Below, piece by piece: positions 7,884 to 15,900 of a stretch of DNA of 22,162 nucleotides. The DNA comes from CAYVLA01 sp964549615 [NCBI: uncultured Thermococci archaeon]. GTDB taxonomy: Archaea; CAYQAE01; CAYVLA01. The position numbers and the translations under genes were made by a program. Location: positions 1-22,162 of the forward strand of contig CAZJVP010000058.1 of assembly GCA_964549615.1 (NCBI GenBank), read 5' to 3'. The notes beneath the pieces are model-generated. The model was not told the DNA's origin, did not search any database, and saw nothing but the letters and a program-made list of their open reading frames with translations. Every line of letters begins with the position of its first letter. The stretch's first letter is position 1.

Positions 7884-9158
7884 TCAGCCGGCTTCCTCTT
7901 TGCCTCGCGTGGTGACGACCTCCCGGTAGAGCCTTCGCCTAACCATGAGGCTCCAGAGAACGAATCCTGATATCAAACAGGCACCGGTAACCACTAGCCA
8001 TTCCGCGAGGTAGACCCAGAACAAAGCCCTGTCCTTGATCTCCACTGCTTTTGTGCTGATCCTGTCCAGAGCCGAATGCACCTCTTGCAGAAGCCGTCCA
8101 GTTTCCTCGTATTCATTCATCCGATAATGGTTCTCGGCCGTCTTCTTCACTGAACCAATCTGCTCCAGCTCGGCGCGCAGCGCTACGGTGTTGGCGCCGA
8201 ACTTCTCTGCAAAATCGAGAACAGAAACCGCCAAGCCCACTTTCGCGATGTAACCGTTTACATCCTCTCTGAGTCTGTGCACAAGATAGATGTCGGATGG
8301 CAGTGGCTTGTCTGCTGCCAAGTAAGCCAGATAGATCAAGAAGTCTTGATACCAGCCCCACATAATCCACGGCCTGAGCACAAAATCGTTTTCCCACGCA
8401 CCCGCAGCCTCGCCCAACACCTTGCCTTTCCCTGTTCTCCACCATGCTATCCAAGGGTAGGTCGCGCCTCCTATTCCAACCTCGACCGTTCGAGCTATCT
8501 CCGTTGCTCCTAGCTTGGGTCTCACCTTCTTCATCTCTTCAAGGAGGAGATCCGGCTCCCAGGGCAGACGTGCAAGTGGATGTTCTGAGTCAAGGAACTG
8601 TGGGCGGAACCGGCCGTACCAGGTTGCCTGCTCTCCGCCGAAGCATTCAAACGGAAGGATCTGGTCGAGCATGGTCTCTCCCCACGACCCATACAGCCAA
8701 GGGCCTTCCAATCCTGCCCCCCAGGAGGCGTCTCCGTGCCACATGGTCAGGGATCTTCCCTCGTCTACTACGGCCCTCACGAACCAGGACATCCACTTGG
8801 TGTCGAACCGGATCTCTGGGATCTGAGCTAGGCTGACCGGTGCCTCGTGCAAGATCACTAGGTCGTAATGTCCCACCAGGTCCTCGTAGGATCTCGGCAT
8901 ATACATCCTCATCCACCTGTTCAACATGCTAGCGTCCATACCGAGGTCGTGAACCGTGTAGTGTCCGGGCATAGGGACAAAATGTATCGATACGCAAGGA
9001 TCCGCGTCAAGATGGTTGCGGTGAAGGGAGCCGAGAGCGCGGCTAATATACAAGGCGTCGATGACCAATGGGGTAGCAACGTCTCCCAATGCCGGGCACA
9101 TGAGAAAAGCGGTGACCAACAGCGGTGCGAACAGAACTGCCTTCCTCGTTTTCCTCAC
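7884..9158 (-). CDS. Membrane-anchored protein with degenerate GATase-1-like extracellular domain
   Basis: About 424 residues. An N-terminal signal segment (basic RKTRK then AVLFAPLLVTAFLMCPALG) leads into a domain of ~280 residues with flavodoxin-like strand-helix units resembling class I glutamine amidotransferase-like folds (YDLVILHEAP, then SLTMWHGDASWGAG at the nucleophile elbow, GKGKVLGEAAGAW). The elbow has Asp where active GATases have Cys, so amidotransferase activity is unlikely. Then follow a helical, possibly coiled-coil region (LRAELEQIGSVKKTAENHYR...), one strong membrane helix (WLVVTGACLISGFVLWSLM) and a basic cytoplasmic tail. GTG at 9158 was chosen because the signal segment starts there and a TATA-like CTTAAGCTTTT (plus-strand reading) lies at about 9190-9200; the frame remains open to 9320. 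Fold assignment is by appearance only. Confidence 0.6.
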   Translation of the reverse strand: MRKTRKAVLFAPLLVTAFLMCPALGDVATPLVIDALYISRALGSLHRNHLDADPCVSIHFVPMPGHYTVHDLGMDASMLNRWMRMYMPRSYEDLVGHYDLVILHEAPVSLAQIPEIRFDTKWMSWFVRAVVDEGRSLTMWHGDASWGAGLEGPWLYGSWGETMLDQILPFECFGGEQATWYGRFRPQFLDSEHPLARLPWEPDLLLEEMKKVRPKLGATEIARTVEVGIGGATYPWIAWWRTGKGKVLGEAAGAWENDFVLRPWIMWGWYQDFLIYLAYLAADKPLPSDIYLVHRLREDVNGYIAKVGLAVSVLDFAEKFGANTVALRAELEQIGSVKKTAENHYRMNEYEETGRLLQEVHSALDRISTKAVEIKDRALFWVYLAEWLVVTGACLISGFVLWSLMVRRRLYREVVTTRGKEEAG

Positions 9159-9369
9159 CCCAAACCGGTTTTTTCCTGCCCCACTCGTACTTAAGCTTTT
9201 CCCGGATCGAGAGATGCGGCGCAGAGCCTTATCTTGAAGCTTTCGCTCGACACGAGAGGCCGGGTTGGTTCCATGGGGAGATGAGGTGAGTTTCAAGAAA
9301 CAAAAAGAGAATTTTGGCATGGCAAACCGTGAATGAATTCAAGGAGTCTCGGGCATTTGTCAGGAGTCT

Positions 9370-10080
9370 CTTAGGCGTTGGAAAGGCCGGGTGAACTCTG
9401 CCGCAGGTACAAGCACCTTGCCCGGAACGCGTTGGAAGAGGAGTGCGCCAAGCATCATGCTGGCTAAGACCCACAAGTTCTAGAGGCATACCGATCGTAG
9501 GAAGCGGAAGAGCCTGACGACGTAGCTCTCGATGTGGTTCTCGGCGCGAAGGAGTTCGTCACCGTCCTATACCCGGCCTCGATTCCCCACCTCTTCCCGT
9601 ACAAATCAAAGAGTGCACCCCGCCCCAGGTTTGGAGATTCGTGGCGAACGCTCTCCTCACGCCCTCCTATTTCTTGACCACGGCAGGGTTGCACTTGACC
9701 GTACTCGACCCTCCCGCCATGGTACTCGATGACCGTTCGCCCGACAGCACCCGAAACAACAGCCTTCACCTTCCTGTCCATGGCGGCGAGCATGCGGAAC
9801 CTGAGCTTCCTCACCCGTAGCTCCCGGATTACGCCGGCAGCGCAGAACCCCCAGTCCAGGCAGCAGAACCCCCAGTCCAGATAGACGATGTGGATCCGCA
9901 CCTGCCTGCCGGCAAGGTCCACCACCCTCCCGAGCAGTTTCTACTTGCGAGAGAGTTTATGTACTGGGATCGAACCTAGCGCGAACCTCCTGCCGGCCTC
10001 GACAACGCTGCAGGTCATGAATCTATAGAAGTGCCAGTACCGTTTAGGTGCTTGCCCTCCACGACCGTAGGATCGTTTTG
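9370..10080 (-). pseudogene. Decayed IS4-type DDE transposase
   Basis: Fragments in several frames on the minus strand add up to one transposase: VVEGKHLNGT, then RYWHFYRFMTCSVVEAGRRF, an in-frame TAG near 9950, then VRIHIVYLDWGF, LRFRMLAAMDRKVKAVVSGA, LFDLYGKRWGIEAGYR, a frameshift, ENHIESYVVRLFRFLRS, a stop, and NLWVLASMMLGALL. The order (D strand, DRGF-like DWGF, Y-x-x-R-W-x-I-E-x-x-Y-R, then the C-terminal hydrophobic helix) is that of IS4-family transposases, where E of the YR-W-IE motif is the last catalytic acid. At least one stop, two or more frameshifts and an internal duplication make it inactive. No terminal inverted repeats were found. Its 5' part ends right at the stop codon of the neighbouring ADP-ribosylglycohydrolase gene. 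Confidence 0.75.
9842..9880. repeat. 21-bp tandem duplication inside the transposase remnant
   Basis: The 18-mer GCAGAACCCCCAGTCCAG occurs at 9842-9859 and again at 9863-9880, a period of 21 bp. On the minus strand it duplicates seven residues (CLDWGFC) in frame, doubling the DWGF motif that should carry a catalytic Asp. It looks like replication slippage after the element lost function. Confidence 0.8.
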
Positions 10081-10105
10081 CCGGGACGAACAGGTGATGA
10101 CGGTC

Positions 10106-11416
10106 TCACCCAGCCTCGACGCCCGTGTTTTGCGCGGCCAGCCTAGCTGCCCTCGAGGCAAGCTCCGACAGCCTGCACTCCTGGTAGCCCCTGACGTGGC
10201 TCTCGACCCTGTCATGGAGAGGCTGCTTCCATGCATTGGGGATCTTCGAGGCACCTATTGCAGCCCCAACTATCGAGCCGGCCGTTGCGCCGTTGCAGTC
10301 GGTGTCCCATCCTCCCATCACGGCGATCCCAACGGTCCTAGTGAAATCGAGCTCGCCGTAGATCAGGGCAAGAACCACATTAAGGGCATTGTTGATGGTG
10401 TGGACCGGCGAATAGTGGCCGTAGTTCTGCTTGACAAGCGACCAGCAGTCCTGCCATGAATCTTCCCTTCGCGACCACTCCACCACGTTTCGGACGGCCT
10501 CCGACAGCCTGCTTCTGGCCGGGATGACGGAGAGGCCGGCATCAATGATCTTCTCGGGCTCTTCCAGACAGAAAGCTGCTGCGACCATGGCGGATGCCAT
10601 CATCTCCCCGTAGATGCCGTTCTTGACGTGGCTGATCCTAGCGTCCCGGAATGCAAGCTCCGCCGCAGATGACGGCCTGCCCGCCATGGCATAGCCCCAG
10701 GCGTCAGCCCGGATCTGGGCGCCGATCCACTCCCTGTACGGATTGAGATGGATCGCGGTCTGGGGTATCGGGATTTGGTTCACAAGGTTGCGATAGGCTA
10801 CCCTCTCCGCCGTGTATACGGAGCCGTACTGCAGCCGGGCAAGCCACTCGCCCGCAATCTGCTCGCTCGTCACATTCGGCCCAAAGGATTCAAGCACGTG
10901 TAGCCCCAGGATGGTGTAGTCCACGTCGTCATCCCTCGGCATGTGGTCGATCTCCCCCCGATACAATCCCTGGGGCTTCCGCTTTTCCTGGGTACGGGAC
11001 GGTCGGGGGAAGTAATCATCCAAAGGATATGCGCCCTCTGACAGCAGGCATTCCTCAATGCGCTCCTTGGTCCATCCCTCCACCGGCTTGCCCAGCAGAC
11101 ACCCTGCGCAGCGTCCGAGCCACGCGCCAAGCATCCGGTCCAGGAGGTTCTCGATCTTGACCTCTGAAGGCCTAGTCCACCCGCCGGGGCTAGCCGCCTT
11201 GATTTCATCAAGATCGGATGGCTCCGAGTATCGCCACCCAGGCCGGGGCGGCAAGGCGTAGAGCTCGTGCCAAAGGGACTCGAGCTCCTGGACGCTTGCG
11301 TGATCCCTTCTTGCCTTGAACTTCGCCTCCAAGGGCGAGGGATCGCATCCCTCCTCTCTCTTCTGGACGATCTCGCCCGCAACTATCTCGGCCAACCACC
11401 TCGTCCGATCGTCCAT
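10106..11416 (-). CDS. ADP-ribosylglycohydrolase-family protein
   Basis: 436 residues starting at ATG. The C-terminal ~340 residues match the PF03747-type fold: LLDRMLGAWLGRCAGCLLGKPVEG (the glycine-rich opening helix), the metal-binding cluster RDDDVDYT (162-168) and a second cluster GWDTDCNGATAGSIVGAA (369 onward), versus the usual GGDTDTNGAIAGAL. The spaced Asp residues bind the Mg pair that removes ADP-ribose in DraG/ARH enzymes. The first ~90 residues are an extra helical N-terminal region. Members act on ADP-ribosylated proteins or small ribosyl compounds; this subfamily has no clear substrate. The start is set by a divergent promoter region of 100 bp shared with the alpha/beta hydrolase. 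The stop codon lies at the very edge of the transposase remnant, so the last residues could have been altered by the insertion. Confidence 0.88.
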   Translation of the reverse strand: MDDRTRWLAEIVAGEIVQKREEGCDPSPLEAKFKARRDHASVQELESLWHELYALPPRPGWRYSEPSDLDEIKAASPGGWTRPSEVKIENLLDRMLGAWLGRCAGCLLGKPVEGWTKERIEECLLSEGAYPLDDYFPRPSRTQEKRKPQGLYRGEIDHMPRDDDVDYTILGLHVLESFGPNVTSEQIAGEWLARLQYGSVYTAERVAYRNLVNQIPIPQTAIHLNPYREWIGAQIRADAWGYAMAGRPSSAAELAFRDARISHVKNGIYGEMMASAMVAAAFCLEEPEKIIDAGLSVIPARSRLSEAVRNVVEWSRREDSWQDCWSLVKQNYGHYSPVHTINNALNVVLALIYGELDFTRTVGIAVMGGWDTDCNGATAGSIVGAAIGASKIPNAWKQPLHDRVESHVRGYQECRLSELASRAARLAAQNTGVEAG

Positions 11417-11486
11417 GCTCACGCCCAGGCCCTTTCCCAAGCGACCTAGAAAACGGTTTTGCCACCGCATCCCCGCATGTACTCCA

Positions 11487-11494
11487 TCTATTAA
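11487..11494 (+). promoter_or_regulatory. TATA-like element of the alpha/beta hydrolase gene
   Basis: TCTATTAA is centred about 26 bp upstream of the ATG at 11517, so the mRNA would be leaderless. The same short region contains AAAACGGTTTT, a near-palindrome at about 11450-11460 that could be the TATA element of the divergent ADP-ribosylglycohydrolase gene. Confidence 0.45.
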
Positions 11495-11516
11495 CCCGCG
11501 ACCCTCCGCTTCCCGC

Positions 11517-12263
11517 ATGGACGAGAGGTTCACGGTCCTGAACAAGGGCATGAAGATCGTTGGGATCCGGAACATTCCCCGCGACCGGCCCAGACCCACG
11601 GCCATCCTGCTACACGGCTTCACCGGCTCCAAGAACGAGGCCCACGACCTCTTCCTCAAGGCCTCCAACCACCTGGTCTCCCGCGGGTTCAGCACGGTAA
11701 GGTTCGACTTCCGGTATGGAAAGGCCGGGACAAACCTCAACGAGAGCGAGGGAGAGATCGCCGACATGACCCCCTCCGAATGGATCAGCGATGCTAGGAG
11801 GATGGTGAGCCTCGTCTCCAGGGATCCTGGAGTCGACGCGTCCAGGATCGCCCTCATCGGAATCAGCATGGGCGGATTGACGGCCATCTGCGAGGCCGCC
11901 AACGACGAAAGGGTAGCCGCGGTTGTCGCGTGGTCAGCGCCGTCGGACCTATCTCAAGACGAGGCCCGACTCAGGAGGTTGGAGTCGATCGTGTCCCGAA
12001 GATCCGATGCCTTCAGGCGCAGCGTCGAGAGGAATGTCCCCAGAAGGAGCGTTTCCGGGATATCGCCCAGGCCGGTCCTCATCGTCCACGGCTCGGCCGA
12101 TGACGTCGTGTCGATCAGGGAGGCTCACGAGCTCTTCGAGAACGCGAAGGATCCCCGGTCGCTCTACGTTATCGGCGGAGCAGACCACACCTTCAGCAGA
12201 AACGAGGCCGAGGTCATCGAGACGACCGCATCCTGGCTTGGTTGGGCCCTGCGGTCGGGCTAG
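11517..12263 (+). CDS. Alpha/beta hydrolase (serine esterase-like)
   Basis: 248 residues. It shows the oxyanion-hole strand LLHGFTGSKNE (31-41), the nucleophile elbow GISMGG with Ser117, the acid strand VHGSADDVV with Asp195 (or 196) and GADHTF with His224. That is a full catalytic triad in the right order with a short cap, most like the dienelactone-hydrolase and feruloyl-esterase-type branch. No signal peptide is seen, so the enzyme is cytoplasmic. The frame opens far upstream, but that part overlaps the divergent gene and is not protein-like; ATG at 11517 with the TATA element 26 bp upstream is a leaderless start. The substrate, an ester or possibly a peptide bond, cannot be told. Confidence 0.88.
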   Translation: MDERFTVLNKGMKIVGIRNIPRDRPRPTAILLHGFTGSKNEAHDLFLKASNHLVSRGFSTVRFDFRYGKAGTNLNESEGEIADMTPSEWISDARRMVSLVSRDPGVDASRIALIGISMGGLTAICEAANDERVAAVVAWSAPSDLSQDEARLRRLESIVSRRSDAFRRSVERNVPRRSVSGISPRPVLIVHGSADDVVSIREAHELFENAKDPRSLYVIGGADHTFSRNEAEVIETTASWLGWALRSG

Positions 12264-12326
12264 TGCCGCCACCTTCCAACCGCTCCTTCCTGCAAGGCCT
12301 ACACCCGCGAATCCAGGCTTTACTTC

Positions 12327-13625
12327 TCAGCTCCCCTTCACTATGGTCGCATCGCGATCCTGCCCCAGGGAAATGATGTCCACGTTCGTCCTGAGGGACC
12401 GTTGGACGTAGGCGATGTACTCCCGCAGAGCCATCGGCAGCTCCTCATAACCCCGCCCGGCCACTTCCTTCCACACAGCCGCCGGAAGGTCTGGCCATCC
12501 GGGCAACGTCTCGTAGACCGGGCGGCACGCGGACAGAACCCGCATGTTCGCCGGGAACTCGGTGATCTCCTCACCATCGTGCTCATAGGCAACCGCGACC
12601 TTGACCTCGCGCAGGCCTCCCAGCACATCCAGCTTCGTCATCGCAAGGCTCGATATCCCGTTGACGCGCAGCGCATACCGCACCATGACGAGGTCAAGCC
12701 AGCCGCAACGCCTAGGCCTCCTTGTCACCGTCCCGTACTCGCCGCCCTTCTCGCGGATGCGAGATGCCATCGGCTCGTCGAGCTCGGTCGGGAAGGGTCC
12801 CTCCCCCACCCTGCTCGTGTAGGCCTTGACGATTCCGACCACCTGGTCGATTCTCGTGGGGGAGATTCCCGTTCCGGTGCATGCACCGCCGGCGATCGTG
12901 TTGGACGACGTCCCGTAAGGGTAGATCCCGTGATCGATGTCGAGGTGCGTTCCCTGGGCACCCTCCAGAAGAACGTTCTTGCCCTCGTCGATCGCCCGGT
13001 TCAGCAGAAGCGAGGTGTCAGCGACATACCTCTTCAGCATGGTTCCCTTCTCAAGGCACCACTTCACCAGCTCCTCCTTGGACAGTCCGAGTTTCAGGCC
13101 GTACGCGCCGAGTAGCTTTTCCCTGAGCGGGTAGTACACATCCAACTTGGCTCTGAGGCTTTCCTCGTCAAGCAGGTCACAGATCCTGATCCCCGTCCTG
13201 GTGACCTTGTCGCCGTAGCAGGGGCCGATCCCCCTGCCCGTGCTGCCCGAGCTTAGCTTGCCGACCAAGGATTTCTCCGCCTCGTCAAGGATTTTGTGAT
13301 AGGGCATGACCACGTGAGCCCTATCGCTCAGCCAGAGCCTCACCTCCCTTCCAGTCCTCTCCTCTATGTCGGCTATCTCGCCGAGCAGCTGCTCCGCGTC
13401 CACCACAACCCCGTTGCAGATTGCCGTCTGCTTCTGTCTGACAGCTCCGGACGGCAGAAGCCTGAACGCAAAACGCTGGCCCTCGGCGACCACGGTGTGC
13501 CCCGCGTTGGCGCCGCCGTTGAAACGCGCGATTACGTCGAAGCTCGACGCGAGGAGATCCACTATCTTGCCCTTGCCCTCATCGCCGAACTGGGTCCCGA
13601 CGACGACCTTGACCGTCAAGTCCAC
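12327..13625 (-). CDS. purA: Adenylosuccinate synthetase
   Basis: 432 residues, full length for the family. PurA joins IMP and aspartate with GTP to give adenylosuccinate, the first step from IMP to AMP. Visible motifs: the P-loop and catalytic Asp in GTQFGDEGKGK near the N-terminus, FNGGANAGHTV with the catalytic His, the IMP-binding GSTGRGIGPCYGDK, LLEGAQGTHLDIDHG, YGTSSN, and the C-terminal TRRPRRCGWLD substrate loop followed by LAMTKLDVL for guanine binding. It starts at GTG, with a TATA element (CTATAAGAG, minus strand) at about 13653-13663 predicting a leader of about 7 nt. The start codon sits inside a perfect inverted repeat (see that entry). It ends 60 bp from the convergent hydrolase gene, and no other purine gene is in the window. 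Confidence 0.97.
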   Translation of the reverse strand: MDLTVKVVVGTQFGDEGKGKIVDLLASSFDVIARFNGGANAGHTVVAEGQRFAFRLLPSGAVRQKQTAICNGVVVDAEQLLGEIADIEERTGREVRLWLSDRAHVVMPYHKILDEAEKSLVGKLSSGSTGRGIGPCYGDKVTRTGIRICDLLDEESLRAKLDVYYPLREKLLGAYGLKLGLSKEELVKWCLEKGTMLKRYVADTSLLLNRAIDEGKNVLLEGAQGTHLDIDHGIYPYGTSSNTIAGGACTGTGISPTRIDQVVGIVKAYTSRVGEGPFPTELDEPMASRIREKGGEYGTVTRRPRRCGWLDLVMVRYALRVNGISSLAMTKLDVLGGLREVKVAVAYEHDGEEITEFPANMRVLSACRPVYETLPGWPDLPAAVWKEVAGRGYEELPMALREYIAYVQRSLRTNVDIISLGQDRDATIVKGS

Positions 13626-13652
13626 AACTCCGACCCCGTTCCTGAGTTGTGG
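13622..13652. promoter_or_regulatory. Perfect 9-bp dyad over the purA start codon
   Basis: CCACAACTC (13622-13630) and GAGTTGTGG (13644-13652) are exact inverted repeats 13 bp apart. The GTG start codon of purA (13623-13625) lies in one arm and the other arm adjoins the TATA element at 13653-13663. If transcription begins about 26 bp from the TATA centre, the upstream arm is not transcribed and the dyad would act as a DNA operator; if it begins earlier, the hairpin would hide the start codon. The repeat is certain; the role is inferred. Confidence 0.5.
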
Positions 13653-13743
13653 CTCTTATAGATCTAATCCGTGCAGGAATCCCGACCCGGCTGCGGCGGA
13701 CCGTCAGCCGGAATGTAGCCCCTTGCCAGGAGCCGAACGGCCA

Positions 13744-14079
13744 TCATCGGGCGCTTCTCGAGCGAGCCGGCTTGTGCGGCGCCGGTCGCTGGCGGGCCAC
13801 ATCGTGTGCGATCGCCGGCACGGGCTTGGGCTGAAGCCGCGCCGGGGACGGGGCGACGATCTCAGCCGGGTCTGCGACGGGTCCAACGAAGACCCGTTGC
13901 ATCGGCTTCTGGGAGATGCAATACTCGCACAGCATGTAGGACGGTCTCTTGTTCTTCAGCTTAACTCTCCGGAGGCATGCGCTGTGGAAGAGCCTCAGAC
14001 ATCCTATGCATTCCGTTGCGGTCCCGTTTATCCTCTTCCCACATCGTGCGCATTTCTGCTCGATTGCCCTTCTGCCCAT
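13744..14079 (-). CDS. Small C4HC3 zinc-finger protein (PHD/RING-like)
   Basis: 111 residues. Residues 10-54 carry eight metal ligands: C10-x2-C13-x10-C24-x2-C27-x4-H32-x2-C35-x15-C51-x2-C54. The Cys4-His-Cys3 order and spacings are those of a cross-brace PHD finger or the related prokaryotic RING-type fingers; the hydrophobic/aromatic residues before the last pair (Y48, L50) fit the fold. The C-terminal ~50 residues are rich in Pro, Ala, Arg and Lys, low in complexity and probably disordered. It starts at ATG with a GGTGGAGG-like purine stretch upstream. Function is unknown: such fingers bind proteins or nucleic acids, and in some archaea RING-like proteins belong to ubiquitin-like systems, but no such partner is encoded here. 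It has its own promoter, purA being the next gene downstream. Confidence 0.75.
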   Translation of the reverse strand: MGRRAIEQKCARCGKRINGTATECIGCLRLFHSACLRRVKLKNKRPSYMLCEYCISQKPMQRVFVGPVADPAEIVAPSPARLQPKPVPAIAHDVARQRPAPHKPARSRSAR

Positions 14080-14536
14080 ATTCTGCCCAACCCTCCACCT
14101 TCATCCGTGCTGAAACTGAAACTTCGTAGCCTTCAGGCAAGCCACCTCATCGGACGGATTTCCGAACCTGAACCCCCTTCTGGTCACGGATAACGATTAG
14201 CTGCAGCCTAGAAAAAGCTTGCATCGCTACCGTGTCTGGCGGTTTGAAGCCCTAACCAAGAGATGTGCTGTGGAGCCGGGCGGGAGCAATCCTCTGCCGT
14301 GCCGTACGTCGGGATCGGGGACGGGGACATCATCGCGCCTGATTCCACATCGGCGGCCCAACCCGCGTCCGGGTCCATCCTTGACCGGAAGCGCCCCACG
14401 CAAAACCTGAGTCTCCGGCATCCAAGCGATCCTTCCAACCTCTTGGATGGCGTTCCCTTTGGGCCCCGACCGTATGCGCCAGCCTTTTAAGACCTTGCGG
14501 AGCTCCCGTCAATGGCCGATGTTCCGACGCGCCCGC
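14080..14536. other. 457-bp region without a recognised protein gene; possible ncRNA on minus strand
   Basis: No frame gives a recognisable protein. On the minus strand a TATA-like TCTTAAAAGG (14483-14492) could start a transcript near 14461. It would then contain a hairpin with a perfect 8-bp stem (CATCCAAG at 14419-14426, CTTGGATG at 14442-14449, 15-nt loop), a second hairpin around 14369-14388 (CCGGTC with GACCCGG), and end at a T5 run (14212-14216), giving about 250 nt. I could not match conserved SRP or RNase P RNA sequences in it, so its identity is open. Confidence 0.25.
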
Positions 14537-15847
14537 CTAGGGCTTGAACGGTTCGAACCCCAGCCTGAAGAACTCGTTGGGGTTGTTGAAGAGCCAGTCG
14601 GCGGCCACCTGCTCCACATCGCTCCTCTCGAGCCAGCCCCTTGACACCGATCGCGCTAGGGCACCTGCAATGACGTCCCTCGCGATCTCTAGGTGGCAGG
14701 CCGCGTACTCCACACAATCGCCATAGTCGGCCCCGAAGCCGTGGATCTTGGAATGGGGAACCGTCACGATGGAGTTGGCCATCAGCTGCTCGGTGTAGAA
14801 GGGATCGATGATGTTCACCCAGCAGCAGTCGATGGATGCGTTGGGGTAGTTCTTCGCCAGGTAGAGAAGCTCGCCCAAGTAGGGCCAGTTCCCGTGGAAG
14901 AGGTCGAAGTTGACGTTCCTGTGCAGCTCAAGCACGGAGGTGAAGTTCGCGGCGTTCGTCTTCACGATATCGTTCCTCCAACCCGCCATGTGGCCGGTGT
15001 GGATCTGCACGGGCAGACCAAGCTTTCGCGCCATCCTCATGAAAGCATGGAAGAGGTAGTCGTCCAGAGGCTTGGCCTCCGGCCAGCCGAGGCTCCTCCT
15101 AGGGTCCTCCATGATGAAGTTGAAGAGCTTCTCGGCCGCCTCCCGGGGCACATTATCGTACCTGATCGTCCTGCTGTACGCAGACTGGTCCTTGAATCCG
15201 ACCGCGCCCGCGTCCTTCATCCCGGAGAAGATCTGCATGCACACGTCCAAATACTCGTCCAGATCCGAGACCGATCCGTCCACGATCCTAGCAATCCCTT
15301 CCACTCCCGGCTGGCTCCTGACCGAATGGAACCCCGGAAGGGGGATCAGAAGCCGATCCAGACGGTACATCTTATGCTTTCCCGAGATGAATTCCTTCAG
15401 GTCCGGGTTGACGTTGACTAACCTGCACTTGATGTGCGCCTTGTCCAGAATTTCTGCATAGACCTTCTCGTCCCTGAGCTCGAGCAGCTTTTTGCCGACC
15501 CGCTTGACCGCCTCAAGGCTCATCTCTTGCTCCCCGTAGAAATCGCGGAGGACGAGCTTGGTCACCCTTGCGTAGGCGGTGTGCTTGGTGCGGTTCCAAA
15601 GCTTCTCGAATATCGGCCATTTCTCCTCCGTGGGGATGGTCTGATCGTTCAGCTTTCCCAGCGCGGCCTCCCCGCCGGCCGAGACCAGGTCGCTTTGGAA
15701 GTAGCCCTGGATCAGGGCCGTGATCGGTTCCTTGTAGTCCGGGGCCGTCTTAGGGCCCATGGTATGGTCGTGGCAGTCGATGACCGGAAAGTCCTTTATC
15801 GATTCCAGTATCTCGGAGCGAAGCTCGTCCACGTCCATGATAGACAC
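14537..15847 (-). CDS. Uronate-isomerase-like amidohydrolase
   Basis: 436 residues (433 if the ATG at 15838 is used instead of the GTG at 15847). Amidohydrolase-superfamily marks: the first-strand metal ligands VIDCHDH, the QIHTGHM segment for strand 5, FDLFHGNWPY for strand 6, and GFGADYGD with the strand-8 Asp. The overall plan, with a long helical insertion after the first strand and a C-terminal DWLFNNPNEFFRLGF, fits the branch that includes glucuronate isomerase and metal-dependent TIM-barrel hydrolases and decarboxylases. It is cytoplasmic, without a signal. A TATA-like TTAAGAG (minus strand) at about 15871-15879 would start the mRNA at about 15849, favouring a leaderless GTG. Reaction and substrate cannot be fixed; sugar-acid metabolism is a reasonable guess and no pathway neighbour confirms it. 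Confidence 0.8.
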   Translation of the reverse strand: MSIMDVDELRSEILESIKDFPVIDCHDHTMGPKTAPDYKEPITALIQGYFQSDLVSAGGEAALGKLNDQTIPTEEKWPIFEKLWNRTKHTAYARVTKLVLRDFYGEQEMSLEAVKRVGKKLLELRDEKVYAEILDKAHIKCRLVNVNPDLKEFISGKHKMYRLDRLLIPLPGFHSVRSQPGVEGIARIVDGSVSDLDEYLDVCMQIFSGMKDAGAVGFKDQSAYSRTIRYDNVPREAAEKLFNFIMEDPRRSLGWPEAKPLDDYLFHAFMRMARKLGLPVQIHTGHMAGWRNDIVKTNAANFTSVLELHRNVNFDLFHGNWPYLGELLYLAKNYPNASIDCCWVNIIDPFYTEQLMANSIVTVPHSKIHGFGADYGDCVEYAACHLEIARDVIAGALARSVSRGWLERSDVEQVAADWLFNNPNEFFRLGFEPFKP

Positions 15848-15900
15848 CGGGGCCCGAGGACTTCGGGTCGCTCTTAATTGTAACCCAGCGCCCCGCAGGC

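Noticed and set aside
12402-13115. 237-codon plus-strand frame
   Set aside because: Antisense to purA, which is certain from its motifs.
14080-14536. SRP RNA or RNase P RNA
   Set aside because: I looked for the conserved GGAAG-type SRP helix 8 and the AGAGGAAAGUCC-type RNase P core and did not find them, so only a generic ncRNA candidate is kept.
14693-15421. 242-codon plus-strand frame
   Set aside because: Antisense to the amidohydrolase; composition (Val, Asp, His, Arg) is that of a complementary shadow.
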